64,000 nucleotides of DNA from Tetragonia tetragonoides (GCA_038025085.1 CM076145.1:11877000-11940999), one strand, 5' to 3'. Positions 11,299-24,913 are shown, numbered from the stretch's first letter. Notes: generated by a model not told the origin, from the sequence alone. Made by a program: numbers and translations.

Positions 11299-14200
11299 TG
11301 AGTGAGAAACTATACCAAGAATGTTTACAAGTATAAACAAGCTTCAACTCAAGCTTTTGAATGTATTTACGCGTTTTGAATGCCTTTTTACGCGTTTTAA
11401 CGGCTCTTACGACTAGGGTCAAAGAGATTGAGTTCTTTTGAGTTGTATATTAAGAGAAATCACCCAGATGCTTTGTTTGCATTTTATTTGAGGAGAAACT
11501 ACACCAAGGATGTTTACAAGTACAAACAAGCTTCAACTCAAGCTTTTGAATGCATTTACGCGTTTTGAATACATTTACGCGTTTTAACAGCTCTTACGAC
11601 TCGGGTGAAAGAGATTGAGTTCTTTTGTGTTGAAAATTAAGAGAAAGCACCCAGATGCTTTGTTTGCATTCATTTAAGTGAGAAACTACACCAAGGATGT
11701 TTACAAGTACAAACAAGCTTCAACTCAAGCTTTTGAATGTATTTACGCGTTATAAAAGCTCATATGACTAGGGTGAAAGAGATTGAGGTCTTTTGTGTTG
11801 TATATTAAGAGAAAGTACCCAAATGCTTTGTTTGCATTCATTTGAGTGAGAAACTACACCAAGGATGTTTACAAGTACAAACAAGCTTTAACTCCACCTT
11901 TTGAATGCATTTACGCGTTTTAACAGCTCTTACATCTAGGGTGAAAGAGATTGAGTTCTTTTGTGTTGTATATTAAGAGAAAGCACCCAAATGCTATGTT
12001 TGCATTCATTTGAGTGAGAAACTACACCAAGGATGTTTACAAGTACAAACAAGCTTTAACTCAACCTTTTGAATGCATTTACGCATTTTAACAGCTCTTA
12101 CAACTAGGGTGAAAGAGATTGAGTTCTTTTGTGTTGTATATTAAGAGAACGCACCCAAATGTTTTCTTTGCATTCATTTGAGGGAGAAACTACACCAAGG
12201 ATGTTTACAAGTACAAACAAGCTTCAACTCAATCTTTTGAAAGCATTTACGCGTTTTAAAACCTCACACGACTAGGGTGAAACAGATTGAGTTCTTTTCT
12301 GTTGTATATTAAGAGAAAGCACCCAAATGCTTTGTTTGCATTCATTTGAGGGAGAAACTACACCAAGGATGTTTACAAGAACAAACAAGCTTCAACTGAA
12401 GCTTTTGAAAGCATTTACGCGTTTTAAAACCTCATACGACTAGGGTGAAAGAGATTGCGGTCTTTTGTGTTGTATATTAAGAGAAAGCACCCAAATGCTT
12501 TGTTTCCATTCATTTGAGGAGAAACTACACCAAGGATGTTTACAAGTACAAACAATCTTTAACTCCACCTTTTAAATGCATTTACGCGTTTTAACAGCTC
12601 TTACATCTAGGGTGAAAGAGATTGAGTTCTTTTGTGTTGTATATTCAGAGAAAGCACCAAAAAGTTTTATTTGCATTCATTGGATAGAGAAACCACACCA
12701 AGGATGTTTACAAGTACAGCCAAGCTTCAACTCAAACTTTTCAATGTATTTACCCGTTTTAAAAGCTCATACGACTAGGGTGAAAGAGATTGAGGTCTTT
12801 TGTGTTGTATATTAAGAGCAAGTACCCAAATGCTTTGTTTGTATTCATTTGAGTGAGAAACTACACAAAGGATGTTTACAAGTACAAACAAGCTTTAACA
12901 AAACCTTTTGAATGCACTTACGCATTTTAACAGCTCTTACAACTAGGGTGAAAGAGATTGAGTTCTTTTGTGTTGTATATTAAGAGAAAGCACCCAAATG
13001 CTTTGTTTGCATTCATTTGAGTGAGAAACTACACCAAGGATGTTTACAAGCACAAACAAGCTTTAACTCCACCTTTTGAATGCATTTACGCGTTTTAACA
13101 GCTCTTACATGTAGGGTGAAAGAGATTGAGTTCTTTTGTGTTGTATTTTCAGAGAAAGCACCAAAAAACTTTGTTTGCATTCATTGGAGAGAGAAACTAC
13201 ACCAAGAATGTTTACAAGTACAAACAAGCTTCAACTCAAGCTTTTGAATATATTTACGCGTTATAAAAGCTCATATGACTAGGGTGAAAGAGATTGAGGT
13301 CTTTTGTGTTGTATATTAAGAGAAAGTACCCAAATGCTCTGTTTGCATTCATTTGAGTGAGAAACTACACCAAGGATGTTTACAAGTACAAACAAGCTTT
13401 CACTCCACCTTTTGAATGCATTTACGCGTTTTAACAGCTCTTACATCTAGGGTGAAAGAGATTGAGTTCTTTTGTGTTGTATATTAAGAGAAAGCACCCA
13501 AATGCTTTGTTTGCATTCATTTGAGTGAGAAACTACACCAAGGATGTTTACAAGTACAAACAAGCTTTAACTCAACCTTTTGAATGCATTTACGCATTTT
13601 AACAGCTCTTACAACTAGGGTGAAAGAGATTGAGTTCTTTTGTGTTGTATATTAAGAGAACGCACCCAAATGTTTTCTTTGCATTCATTTGAGGGAGAAA
13701 CTACACCAAGGATGTTTACAAGTACAAACAAGCTTCAACTCAATCTTTTGAAAGCATTTACGCGTTTTAAAACCTCATACGACTAGGGTGAAACAGATTG
13801 AGTTCTTTTCTGTTGTATATTAAGAGAAAGCATCCAAATGCTTTGTTTGCATTCATTTGAGTGAGAAACTACACCATGGATGTTAACAAGTACAAACAAG
13901 CTTCAACTCAAGCTTTTGAATGTATTTTCGCGTTTTAAAAGCTCATATGAATAGGGTGAAAAAGATTGAGTTCTTTTGTGTTGTATATTAAGAGAAAGCA
14001 CCCAAATGCTTTGTTTGCATTCATTTGAGTGAGAAACTTAACCAAGGATGTTTAAAAGTACAAACAAGCTTCAACTCAAGCTTGAAAAAGCATTTACGCG
14101 TTTTAAAACCTCATACGACTAGGGTGAAAAAGATTGAGGTCTTTTGAGTTGTATATTAAGAGAAAGCACCCAAATGCTTTACTTGCATTTATTTGAGTGA

Positions 14201-17200
14201 GAAACTACACCAAGGATGTTTACAAGTACAAACAAGCTTTAACTCCACGTTTTGAATGCATTTACGCTTTTTAACAGCTCTTACATCTAGGGTGAAAGAG
14301 ATTGAGTTCTTTCGTGTTGTATATTAAGAGAAAGCACCTAAATGCTTTGTTTGCTTTCATTTGAGTGAGAAACTTAACCAAGGATGCTTACAAGTACAAA
14401 CAAGCTTCAACTCAAGCTTGAAAAAGTATTTACGCGTTTTAAAACCTCATACGACTAGGGTGAAAGAGATTGAGGTCTTTTGTGTTGTATATTAAGAGAA
14501 AGCACCCAAATGCTTTATTTGCATTCATTTAAGTGAGAAACTACACCAAGGATGTTTACAAGTACAAACAAGCTTTAACTCCACCTTTTGAATGCATTTA
14601 CGCGTTTTAACAGCTCTTACATCTAGGGTGAAACAGATTGAGTTCTTTTGTGTTGTATATTAAGAGAAAGCACCCAAATGCTTTGTTTGCATTCATTTGA
14701 GGGAGAAACTACACCAAGAATGTTTACAAGTACTAACAAGCTTCAACTCAAGCTTTTGAATGCATTTACGCGTTTTAAAAGCTCATATGACTAGGGTGAA
14801 AAAGATTGAGTTCTTTTGTGTTGTATTTTAAGAGAAAGCACCCAAATGCTTTGTTTGCATTCATTTGAGTGAGAAACTACACCAAGGATGTTTACAAGTA
14901 TAAACAAGCTTTAACTCCTCCTTTTGAATGCATTTACGCTTTGTTTGCATTCATTTGAGTGAGAAACTACATCAAAGATGTTTACAAGTACAAACAAGCT
15001 TTAACTCCACCTTTTGAATGCATTTACGCGTTTTAACAGCTCTTACATCTAGGGTGAAAGAGATTGAGGTCTTTTGTGTTGTATATTAAGAGAAAGCACC
15101 CAAATGCTTTGTTTGCATTCATTTGAGTGAGAAACTACACCAAGGATGTTTACAAGTACAAACAAGCTTTAACTCAACCTTTTGAATGCATTTACGCATT
15201 TTAACAGCCCTTACAACTAGGGTGAAAGAGATTGAGTTCTTTTGTGTTGTATATTAAGAGAACGCACCCAAATGTTTTCTTTGCCTTCATTTGAGGGAGC
15301 AACTACACCAAGGATGTTTACAAGTACAAAGAAGCTTCAACTCAATCTTTTGAAAGCATTTACGAGTTTTAAAACCTCATACGACTAGGATGAAACAGAT
15401 TGAGTTCTTTTCTGTTGTATATTAAGAGAAAGCACCCAAATGCTTTGTTTGCATTCATTTGAGTGAGAAACTACACCATGGATGTTAACAAGTACAAACA
15501 AGCTTCAACTCAAGCTTTTGAATGTATTTACGCGTTTTAAAAGCTCATATGAATAGGGTGAAAAAGATTGAGTTCTTTTGTGTTGTATATTAAGAGAAAG
15601 CACCCAAATGCTTTGTTTGCATTCATTTGAGTGAGAAACTTAACCAAGGATGTTTAAAAGTACAAACAAGCTTCAACTCAAGCTTGAAAAAGCATTTACG
15701 CGTTTTAAAACCTCATACGACTAGGGTGTAAGAGATTGAGGTCTTTTGTGTTGTATATTAAGAGAAAGCACCCAAATGCTTTATTTGCATTCATTTAAGT
15801 GAGAAACTACACCAAGGATGTTTACAAGTACAAACAAGCTTTAACTCCACCTTTTGAATGCATTTACGCGTTTTAACAGCTCTTACATCTAGGGTGAAAC
15901 AGATAGAGTTCTTTTGTGTTGTATATTAAGAGAAAGCACCCAAATGCTTTGTTTGCATTCATTTGAGGGAGAAACTACACCAAGAATGTTTACAAGTACT
16001 AACAAGCTTCAACTCAAGCTTTTGAATGCATTTACGCGTTTTAAAAGCTCATATGACTAGGGTGAAAAAGATTGAGTTCTTTTGTGTTGTATTTTAAGAG
16101 AAAGCACCCAAATGCTTTGTTTGCATTCATTTGAGTGAGAAACTACACCAAGGATGTTTACAAGTATAAACAAGCTTTAACTCCTCCTTTTGAATGCATT
16201 TACGCTTTGTTTGCATTCATTTGAGTGAGAAACTACATCAAAGATGTTTACAAGTACAAACAAGCTTTAACTCCACCTTTTGAATGCATTTACGCGTTTT
16301 AACAGCTCTTACATCTAGGGTGAAAGAGATTGAGGTCTTTTGTGTTGTATATTAAGAGAAAGCACCCAAATGCTTTGTTTGCATTCATTTGAGTGAGAAA
16401 CTACACCAAGGATGTTTACAAGTACAAACAAGCTTTAACTCAACCTTTTGAATGCATTTACGCATTTTAACAGCCCTTACAACTAGGGTGAAAGAGATTG
16501 AGTTCTTTTGTGTTGTATATTAAGAGAACGCACCCAAATGTTTTCTTTGCCTTCATTTGAGGGAGCAACTACACCAAGGATGTTTACAAGTACAAAGAAG
16601 CTTCAACTCAATCTTTTGAAAGCATTTACGAGTTTTAAAACCTCATACGACTAGGATGAAACAGATTGAGTTCTTTTCTGTTGTATATTAAGAGAAAGCA
16701 CCCAAATGCTTTGTTTGCATTCATTTGAGTGAGAAACTACACCATGGATGTTAACAAGTACAAACAAGCTTCAACTCAAGCTTTTGAATGTATTTACGCG
16801 TTTTAAAAGCTCATATGAATAGGGTGAAAAAGATTGAGTTCTTTTGTGTTGTATATTAAGAGAAAGCACCCAAATGCTTTGTTTGCATTCATTTGAGTGA
16901 GAAACTTAACCAAGGATGTTTAAAAGTACAAACAAGCTTCAACTCAAGCTTGAAAAAGCATTTACGCGTTTTAAAACCTCATACGACTAGGGTGTAAGAG
17001 ATTGAGGTCTTTTGTGTTGTATATTAAGAGAAAGCACCCAAATGCTTTATTGGCATTCATTTGAGTGAGAAACTACACCAAGGATGTTTACAAGTACAAA
17101 CAAGCTTTAACTCCACCTTTTGAATGCATTTACGCGTTTTAACAGCTCTTACATCTAGGGTGAAAGAGATTGAGTTCTTTTGTGTTGTATATTAAGAGAA

Positions 17201-19287
17201 AGCACCCAAATGCTTTGTTTGCATTCATTTGAGGGAGAAACTACACCAAGGATGTTTACAAGTACAAACAAGCTTTAACTCAACCTTTTGAATGCATTTA
17301 CGCATTTTAACAGCTCTTACAACTAGGGTGAAAGAGATTGAGTTCTTTTGTGTTGTATATTAAGAGAACGCACCCAAATGTTTTCTTTGCATTCATTTGA
17401 GGGAGAAACTACACCAAGGATGTTTACAAGTACAAACAAGCTTCAACTCAATCTTTTGAAAGCATTTACGCGTTTTAAAACCTCATACGACTAGGGTGAA
17501 ACAGATTGAGTTCTTTTCTGTTGTATATTAAGAGAAAGCACCCAAATGCTTTGTTTGCATTCATTTGAGTGAGAAACTACACCATGGATGTTAACAAGTA
17601 CAAACAAGCTTCAACTCAAGCTTTTGAATGTATTTACGCGTTTTAAAAGCTCATATGAATAGGGTGAAAAAGATTGAGTTCTTTTGTGTTGTATATTAAG
17701 AGAAAGCACCCAAATGCTTTGTTTGCATTCATTTGAGTGAGAAACTTAACCAAGGATGTTTAAAAGTACAAACAAACTTCAACTCAAGCTTGAAAAAGCA
17801 TTTACGCGTTTTAAAACCTCATACGACTAGGGTGAAAGAGATTGAGGTCTTTTGTGTTGTATATTAAGAGAAAGCACCCAAATGCTTTATTTGCATTCAT
17901 TTGAGTGAGAAACTACACCAAGGATGTTTACAAGTACAAACAAGCTTTAACTCCACCTTTTGAATGCATTTACGCTTTTTAACAGCTCTTACATCTAGGG
18001 TGAAAGAGATTGAGTTCTTTCGTGTTGTATATTAAGAGAAAGCACCCAAATGCTTTGTTTGCATTCATTTGAGTGAGAAACTTAACCAAGGATGCTTACA
18101 AGTACAAACAAGCTTCAACTCAAGCTTGAAAAAGCATTTACGCGTTTTAAAACCTCATACGACTAGGGTGAAAGAGATTGAGGTCTTTTGTGTTGTATAT
18201 TAAGAGAAAGCACCCAAATGCTTTATTTGCATTCATTTGAGTGAGAAACTACACCAAGGATGTTTACAAGTACAAACAAGCTTTAACTCCACCTTTTTAA
18301 TGCATTTACGCGTTTTAACAACTCTTACATCTAGGGTGAAAGAGATTGAGTTCTTTTGTGTTGTATATTAAGAGAAAGCACCCAAATGCTTTGTTTGCAT
18401 TCATTTGAGGGAGAAACTACACCAAGAATGTTTACAAGTACAAACAAGCTTCAACTCAAGCTTTTGAATGCATTTACGCGTTTTAAAAGCTCATATGACT
18501 AGGGTGAAAAAGATTGAGTTCTTTTGTGTTGTATTTTAAGAGAAAGCACCCAAATGCTTTGTTTGCATTCACTTGAGTGAGAAACTACACCAAGGATGTT
18601 TACAAGTACAAACAAGCTTTAACTCCACCTTTTGAATGCATTTACGCGTTTTAACAGCTCTTACGACTAGGGTGAAAGAGATTGAGTTCTTTTGTGTTGT
18701 ATTTTAAGAGAAAGCACCCAAAAGCTTTGTTTGCATTCATTGGAGTGAGAAACTACACCTAGGATGTTTACAAGTACAAACAAGCTTCAAGTCAAGCTTT
18801 TGAATGCATTTACGTTTTTTAAAAGCTCATATGACTAGGGTGAAAAAGATTGAGTTCTTTTGTGTTGTATTTTAAGAGAAAGTAACCAAAAGCTTTGTTT
18901 GCATTCATTTCAGTGAGAAACTACACCAAGAATGTTTACAAGTACAAACAAGCTTCAACTCAAGCTTTTGAATGCATTTACGCGTTTTGAAAGCTCATAT
19001 GACTAGGGTGAAAAGTTTGAGTTCTACTGTGTTGTATATTAAGAGAAAGCACCCAAATGCATTGTTTGCATTCATTTGAGTGAGAAACTTAACCACGGAT
19101 GTTTACAAGTACAAACAAGCTTCAACTCAAGCTTTTGAATGTATTTACGCGTTTTAACAGCTCTTATAAGCATTCAACCAAGCTTTTGAATGTATTTACG
19201 CGTTTTAACAACACTTACAACTAGGGTGATAGAGATTGAGTTCATTTGTGTTGTATATTAGGAGAAAGCACCCAAATACTTTGTTGT
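11299..19287 (+). repeat. 168-bp satellite array, longest forward run
   Basis: About 8 kb of uninterrupted forward monomers. The left part (10,995-15,000) copies 1-4,006. The middle contains a 1,266-bp higher-order repeat. The right part (from about 17,675) copies 9,110 onward. Near 17,5xx and 16,7xx, monomers with CACCATGGATGTTAACAAG recur at regular multi-monomer spacing. Near the right end a short extra fragment (ATAAGCATTCAACC, 19,166) marks the duplicated block. No gene is seen. Confidence 0.95.
14470..17046 (+). repeat. Higher-order repeat, two copies of a 1,266-bp unit
   Basis: Two adjacent copies with a constant 1,266-bp offset: GCATTCATTTAAGTG at 14,521 and 15,787, and the truncated monomer (ACGCTTTGTTTGCATTC) at about 14,937 and 16,203. 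The length equals eight 168-bp monomers minus a deletion of about 78 bp in one of them. Copy 1 is about 14,470-15,755 and copy 2 about 15,756-17,046. Beyond about 17,100 the next monomers diverge. The copies look near-identical by eye, so the amplification is recent. Confidence 0.85.
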
Positions 19288-19865
19288 ATGCAAACAAAGC
19301 ATTTGGGTGTTTTCTCTTAATATACAGCACAAAAGACCTCAATCTCTTTCACCCTAGTCGTACGAGGTTTTAAAACGCGTAAATGCTTTCAAAAGCTTGA
19401 GTTGAAGTTTGTTTGTACTTGTAAACATCCTTGGTGTAGTTTCTCCCTCAAATGAATGCAAACAAAGCATTTGGGTGCTTTCTCTTAATATACAACACAA
19501 AAGAACTCAATCTCTTTCACCCTACTCATATGAGCTTTTAAAACTCGTATTTTCAGAGAGTAGTTTCTCACTCAAGTGAATGCAAACAAAGCATTTACAA
19601 GTACTTTAACTCAAGCTTTCAAAAGCATTTGTTTGTACTTGTAAACATCCTTGGTTAAGTTTCTCACTCAAATGAATGCAAACAAAGCATTTGGGTGCTT
19701 TCTCTTATTATACAACACAAAAGAACTCAATCTCTTTCACCCTAGTCATATGAGCTTATAAAACGCGCAAATGCATTCATAAGGTGGAGTTATAGCTTGT
19801 TTGTACTTGTAAACATCCTTGGTGTAGTTTCTCACTCAAATGAATGCAAACAAAGCATTTGGGTG
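19288..19865 (-). repeat. 168-bp satellite, inverted run (second copy of 10,723-11,298)
   Basis: Carries the same tail-to-tail joint, deletion scar and head-to-head joint as 10,723-11,298 at an offset of about 8,565. It differs by scattered substitutions such as CACTCAAGTGAATGC at about 19,568. Confidence 0.93.
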
Positions 19866-22800
19866 AGTGAGAAACTATACCAAGGATGTTTACAAGTACA
19901 AACAAGCTTCAACTCAAGCTTTTGAATGTATTTACGCGTTTTGAATGCGTTTTTACGCGTTTTAACGGCTCTTACGACTAGGGTGAAAGAGATTGAGTTC
20001 TTTTGAGTTGTATATTAAGAGAAATCACCCAGATGCTTTGTTTGCATTTTATTTGAGGAGAAACTACACCAAGAATGTTTACAAGTACAAACAAGCTTCA
20101 ACTCAAGCTTTTGAATGCATTTACGCGTTTTGAATACATTTACGCGTTTTAACAGCTCTTACGACTCGGGTGAAAGAGATTGAGTTCTTTTGTGTTGAAA
20201 ATTAAGAGAAAGCACCCAGATGCTTTGTTTGCATTCATTTAAGTGAGAAACTACACCAAGGATGTTTACAAGTACAAACAAGCTTCAACTCAAGCTTTTG
20301 AATGCATTTACGCGTTTTAAAAGCGCATACGACTAGGGTGAAAGAGATTGAGTTATTTTGTGTTGAAAATTAAGAGAATGCACCCAGATGCTTTATTTGC
20401 ATTCCTTTAAGTGAGAAACTACACCAAGGATGTTTACAAGTACAAACAAGCTTTAACTCCACCTTTTGAATGCATATACGCGTTTTAAAACCTCATACGA
20501 CTAGGGTGAAAGAGATTGAGTTCTTTTGTGTTGTATTTTCAGAGAAAGCACCCAAAAGCTTTGTTTGCATTCATTGGAGTGAGAAACTACACCAAGGATG
20601 TTTACAAGTACAAACAAGCTTCAACTCAAGCTTTTGAATGTATTTACGCGTTTTAAAAGCTCATATGACTAGGGTAAAAGACATTGAGGTCTTTTGTGTG
20701 GTATATTAAGAGACAGCACCCAAATGTTTTGTTTGCATTCATTTGAGTGAGAAAATACACCAAGGATGTTTACAAGTACAAACAAGCTTTAACTCCACCT
20801 TTTGAATGCATTTACGCGTTTTAACAGCTCTTATGACTAGGGTGAAAGAGATTGAGTTCTTTTGTGTTGTATTTTCAGAGAAAGCACCCAAAAGCTTTGT
20901 TTGCATTCATTGGAGTGAGAAACTACACCAAGGATGTTTACAAGTACAATCAAGCTTCAACTCAAGCTTTTGAATGTATTTACGCGTTTTAAAATGCTTT
21001 TGAATGTATTTACGCGTTTTAAAATGCGTAAATGCATTCAAAAGGTGGAGTTAAAGCTTGTTTGTGCTTGTAAACATCCTTGGTGTAGTTTCTCACTGAA
21101 ATTGTATGCATTTACAAACAAGCTTTTGAATGCATTTACGCGTTTTAAAAGCTCATACAAGTAGGGTAAAAGAGATTTGAGTTCTTTTGTGTTGTACATT
21201 AAGAGAAAACATCCAAATACTTTGTTTGGATACATTTGAGTGTGAAACTGCACCAAGGATGTTTACAAGTACAAACAAGCTTCAACTCAAGCTTTTGAAT
21301 GCATTTATACGTTTTGAAAGATCATACGAGCAGGGTGAAAGAGATTTGAGTTGTTTTATGCTGTATATTAAGAGAATGCATCCAAATACTTTGTTGGCAT
21401 TCATTTGAGTGAGAAACTACACCAAGGATGTTTACAAGTACAAACAAGCTTTAACTCCACCATTTGAATGCATTTACGCGTTTTAACAGCTCTTACAACT
21501 AGGGTGAAAGAGATTGAGTTCTTTTGTGTTGTATATTAAGAGAAAGCACCCAAATGCTTTGTTTGCATTCATTTCACGGAGAAACTACACCAAGGATGTT
21601 TACAAGTGCAAACAAGCTTTAACTCAACCTTTTGAATGCATTTACGCATTTTAACAGCTCTTACAACTAGGGTGAAAGAGATTGAGTTCTTTTGTGTTGT
21701 ATATTAAGAGAAATCACACAAATGCTTTGTTTGCATTCATTTGAGTGAGAAACTACACCAAGAATGTTTACAAGTACAAACAAGCTTTAACTCCACCTTT
21801 TGAATGCATTTACGCGTTTTAACAGCTCTTACATCTAGGGTGAAAGAGATTGAGTTCTGTTGTGTTGTATATTAAGAGAAAGCACCCAAATGCTTTGTTT
21901 GCATTCATTTGAGGGAGAAACTACACCAAGGATGTTCACAAGTACAAACAAGCTTTAACTCAACCTTTTGAATGCATTTACGCATTTTAACAGCTCTTAC
22001 AACTAGGGTGAAAGAGATTGAGTTCTTTTGTGTTGTATATTAAGAGAAAGCACCCAAATGCTTTGTTTGCATTCATTTGAGGGAGAAACTACAAGGATGT
22101 TTACAAGTACAAACAAGCTTTAACTCAACCTTTTGAATGCATTTACGCATTTTAACAGCTCTTACAACAAGGGTGAAAGAGATTGAGTCCTTTTGTGTTG
22201 TATATTAAGAGAAATTACACAAATGCTTTGTTTGCATTCATTTGAGTGAGAAACTACACCAAGAATGTTTACAAGTACAAACAAGCTTCAACTCAATATT
22301 TTTAATGCATTTACGCGTTTTAAAAGCTCATATGACTAGGGTGAAAGAGATTGAGGTCTTTTGTGTTGTATTTTAAGAGAAAGCATCCAAAAGCTTTGTT
22401 TGCATTCGTTGGAGTGAGAAACTCAATCTCTTTTGTGTTTACAAGTACAAACAAGCTTCAACTCAAGCTTAAGAGAAAGCACCCAAATGCTTTGTTCGCA
22501 TTCATTTGAGTGTGAAACTACCCCAAGGATGTTTACAACTACAAACAAGCTTGAACTCAAGCTTTTGAATGCATTTAGGCGTTTAAAAAGCTCATACGAC
22601 AAGGGTGAAAGAGATTGAGTTCTTTTGTGTTGTATAGTAAGAGAACGCACCCAAATGTTTTCTTTGCATTCATTTGAGTGAGAAACTACACCAAATATGT
22701 TTACAAGTACCAACAAGCTTCAACTTAAGCTTTTGAATGCATATACGCGTTTTACAACCTCATACGACTAGGGTGAAAGAGATTGAGTTCTTTTGTGTTG

Positions 22801-23152
22801 TATTTTCAGAGAAAGCACCCAAAAGCTTTGTTTACATTCATTGGGGTGAGAAACTACACAAGGGATGTTTACAAGTACAAACAAGCTTCAACTCAAGCTT
22901 TAGAATGTATTTACGCGTTTTAAAAGCCAAATATGACTAGGGTGAAAGAGATTGAGGTCTTTTGTGTTGTATATTAAGAGAAAGCACCCAAATGCTTTGT
23001 TTGCATTCATTTGAGTGAGAAACTACACCAAGGATGTTTACAAGTACAAACAAGCTTTAACTCCACCTTTTGAATGCATTTACGCGTTTTAAAAGCTCAT
23101 ATGACTAGGGTGAAAAAGATTGAGTTCTTTTGTGTTGTATTTTAAGAGAAAG
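19866..23152 (+). repeat. 168-bp satellite, forward run with a fold-back patch
   Basis: Forward monomers with an inverted patch of about 80 bp at 21,024-21,105 (from GCGTAAATGCATTC to TTTCTCACTGAAATTG). This makes a local fold-back with the following ATGCATTTACAAAC segment. The patch is repeated at 31,003-31,084 and, inverted, at about 51,000-51,070. The rearranged ACTCAATCTCTTTTGTG monomer sits at 22,421. Positions of about 18,570-22,290 are copied at about 28,550-32,270 (offset 9,979). Confidence 0.93.
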
Positions 23153-23675
23153 CATTCAAAAGCTTGAGTTGAAGCTTGTTTGTACTTGTAAACATTCTTG
23201 GTGTAGTTTCTCTTTCAAATGAATGCAAACAAAGCATCTGGGTGCTTTCTCTTAACATACAACACAAAAGAACTCAATCTCTTTCCCTCTAGTCATATAA
23301 GCTTTTAAAACGCGTAAATGCATTCAAAAGGTGGAGTTAAAGCTTGTTTGTACCTGTGAACATCCTTGGTGTAGTTTCTCACTCAAATGAATGCAAACAA
23401 AGCATCTGGGTGCTTTCTCTTAATATACAACACAAAAGAACTCAATCTCTTTCACCCTAGTCATATGATCTTTTAAAACGCGTAAATGCTTTCAAAAGCT
23501 TGAGTTGAAGCTTGTTTGTACTTGTAAACATCCTTGGTGTAGTTTCCCCCTCAAATGAATGCAAACAAAGCATTTGGGTGCTTTCTCTTAATATACAACA
23601 CAAAAGAACTCAATCTCTTTCACCCTAGTCATATGAGCTTTTAAAACGCGTATTTTCAGAGAGTAGTTTCTCACC
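23153..23675 (-). repeat. 168-bp satellite, inverted run
   Basis: About three reverse monomers. The left joint is AGAGAAAGCATTCAAAAGC, also seen at 34,154. The right end carries the CGTATTTTCAGAGAGTAG scar that is also found at 10,981, 19,547 and 29,525. Confidence 0.9.
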
Positions 23676-23950
23676 CAAGAGATTGAGTTCTTTTGAGTTG
23701 TATATTAAGAGAAATCCCCCAGATACTTTGTTTGCATTTCATTTGAGGAGAAACTACACCAAGGATGTTTAAAAGTACAAACAAGCTATAACTCAAGCTT
23801 TTGAATGCATTTACGCGTTTTGAATACATTTACGCGTTTTAACAGCTCTTACGACTAGGGTGAAAGAGATTGTGTTCTTGTGTGTTGAAAATTAAGAGAA
23901 AGCACCCAGATGCTTTGTTTGCATTCATTTAAGTGAGAAACTACACCAAG
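23676..23950 (+). repeat. 168-bp satellite, forward run abutting a truncated LTR element
   Basis: Forward monomer segments ending at ACTACACCAAG, where the remnant of a 5' LTR begins. The satellite phase and orientation here do not continue on the far side of the element at 26,759. Confidence 0.9.
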
Positions 23951-23988
23951 GAAAACGAGCTAAAACCTTCAGTTTTGCTAACGTATCA
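23951..23988 (+). repeat. 5' LTR remnant of family A
   Basis: Thirty-eight bases that repeat the last 38 bases of the 3' LTR at an offset of 2,770 bp, ending in CA two bases before the primer binding site. About 920 bp of the LTR, including the promoter, are missing, so this copy cannot start its own genomic transcript from the 5' side. Confidence 0.88.
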
Positions 23989-23990
23989 GT

Positions 23991-24002
23991 TGGTATCAGA
24001 GC
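23991..24002 (+). promoter_or_regulatory. Primer binding site (tRNA-iMet)
   Basis: TGGTATCAGAGC is complementary to the 3' end of plant initiator methionine tRNA, the usual primer for minus-strand synthesis in plant Ty3/gypsy and Ty1/copia elements. It lies two bases after the LTR end. Confidence 0.93.
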
Positions 24003-24913
24003 TTTGGCTTTCTTAGCTCGTTTATTCAGAGGTTTTTCTTCATTGAAGAGTCCTCTTTCACCTGGTTTTGGTTTCAAGGAAAAAGGTTGAGATTTGGGTA
24101 GTCAAGTAAGCATTTTCCCTCGGTGACTCCTGCTGGACGTGCGATTGGACCAAGCTGAGGATCTTTGTTTTTCGAGGCGTTTCAAAAGGTAAAGGTGTCA
24201 ACTTTGATACTTTTCTGAGTTCCTTAGACATTTATCTTTCGGAATATCTTGGTGGTTTTTTTTAAATCGTTGTGGGTTGGAGCAGTTTATTGTGAGAAGT
24301 TGCTATATGTGCTGAGCGTGAACTAGGATCTTGTTTGTTGTGTTGCTTGTTTGTTCTGGATTTTACCTGCATATTTGTGGTGAAACTTGAGGGATTTCTA
24401 ACTGGTTATCTTATTTGGGGTTCTATTGTTGTTATCCAAGTGGTTTGAAGTTGAAAGGTTGAGTCTTTGGCCTTCATTTGTGCTCAAACATTTTGTTGGT
24501 CTTGCTGGAATACAACCAGGAGTCATTTTGGCGTTTTGTTAATATCTCAAGATCTAGAGATCCATTTTATGCCTTTCTTGGTCCTGTAGACTCCTAAGAC
24601 CTTATACTACAATGTTATCTTGGTAGATATCTGGTTTATTCCCCCATGTATGTGAGAAAGTTTGAGATTTGTTGAGCTGTTCGTGTACGTGCAAAATTTG
24701 GAATTGTTGTGTTTGAAGTTGAGCTGTTGCAATTGGCGTTTGTTCTCTTATGGATCTTTGTTGAAACTGGAATTGGGGGTTGAATTATTGGATAATTTTG
24801 ATTATTCATTGCATTTGATTGTCTTATCCCGTCACTCCACAACACCGAGTCCACAAAGAACCCAAAAACAGCTCAAACACCATCCGAACTCAAACACAAC
24901 CTAACTCCACAAA
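24003..24913 (+). other. Untranslated leader of family A element
   Basis: About 910 bp between the primer binding site and the gag start. It is T-rich unique sequence with no satellite similarity and no long open frame that continues gag. The sequence AACTCCACAAAATGCC leads into the gag ATG. Such leaders in LTR elements normally hold the packaging signal; I can point to no specific motif. Confidence 0.7.

Noticed and set aside
1..23950. CRISPR array or bacterial repeat locus
   Set aside because: Repeats are contiguous 168-bp monomers without unique spacers, in a plant-type context with LTR retroelements.
23991..24002. tRNA gene at GGTATCAGAGC motifs
   Set aside because: Only the 12-base primer complement is present; there is no cloverleaf.
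24662..24904. 80-residue + frame in the family A leader
   Set aside because: Lies in the untranslated leader before gag, in another frame, with low-complexity T-rich coding and no domain.
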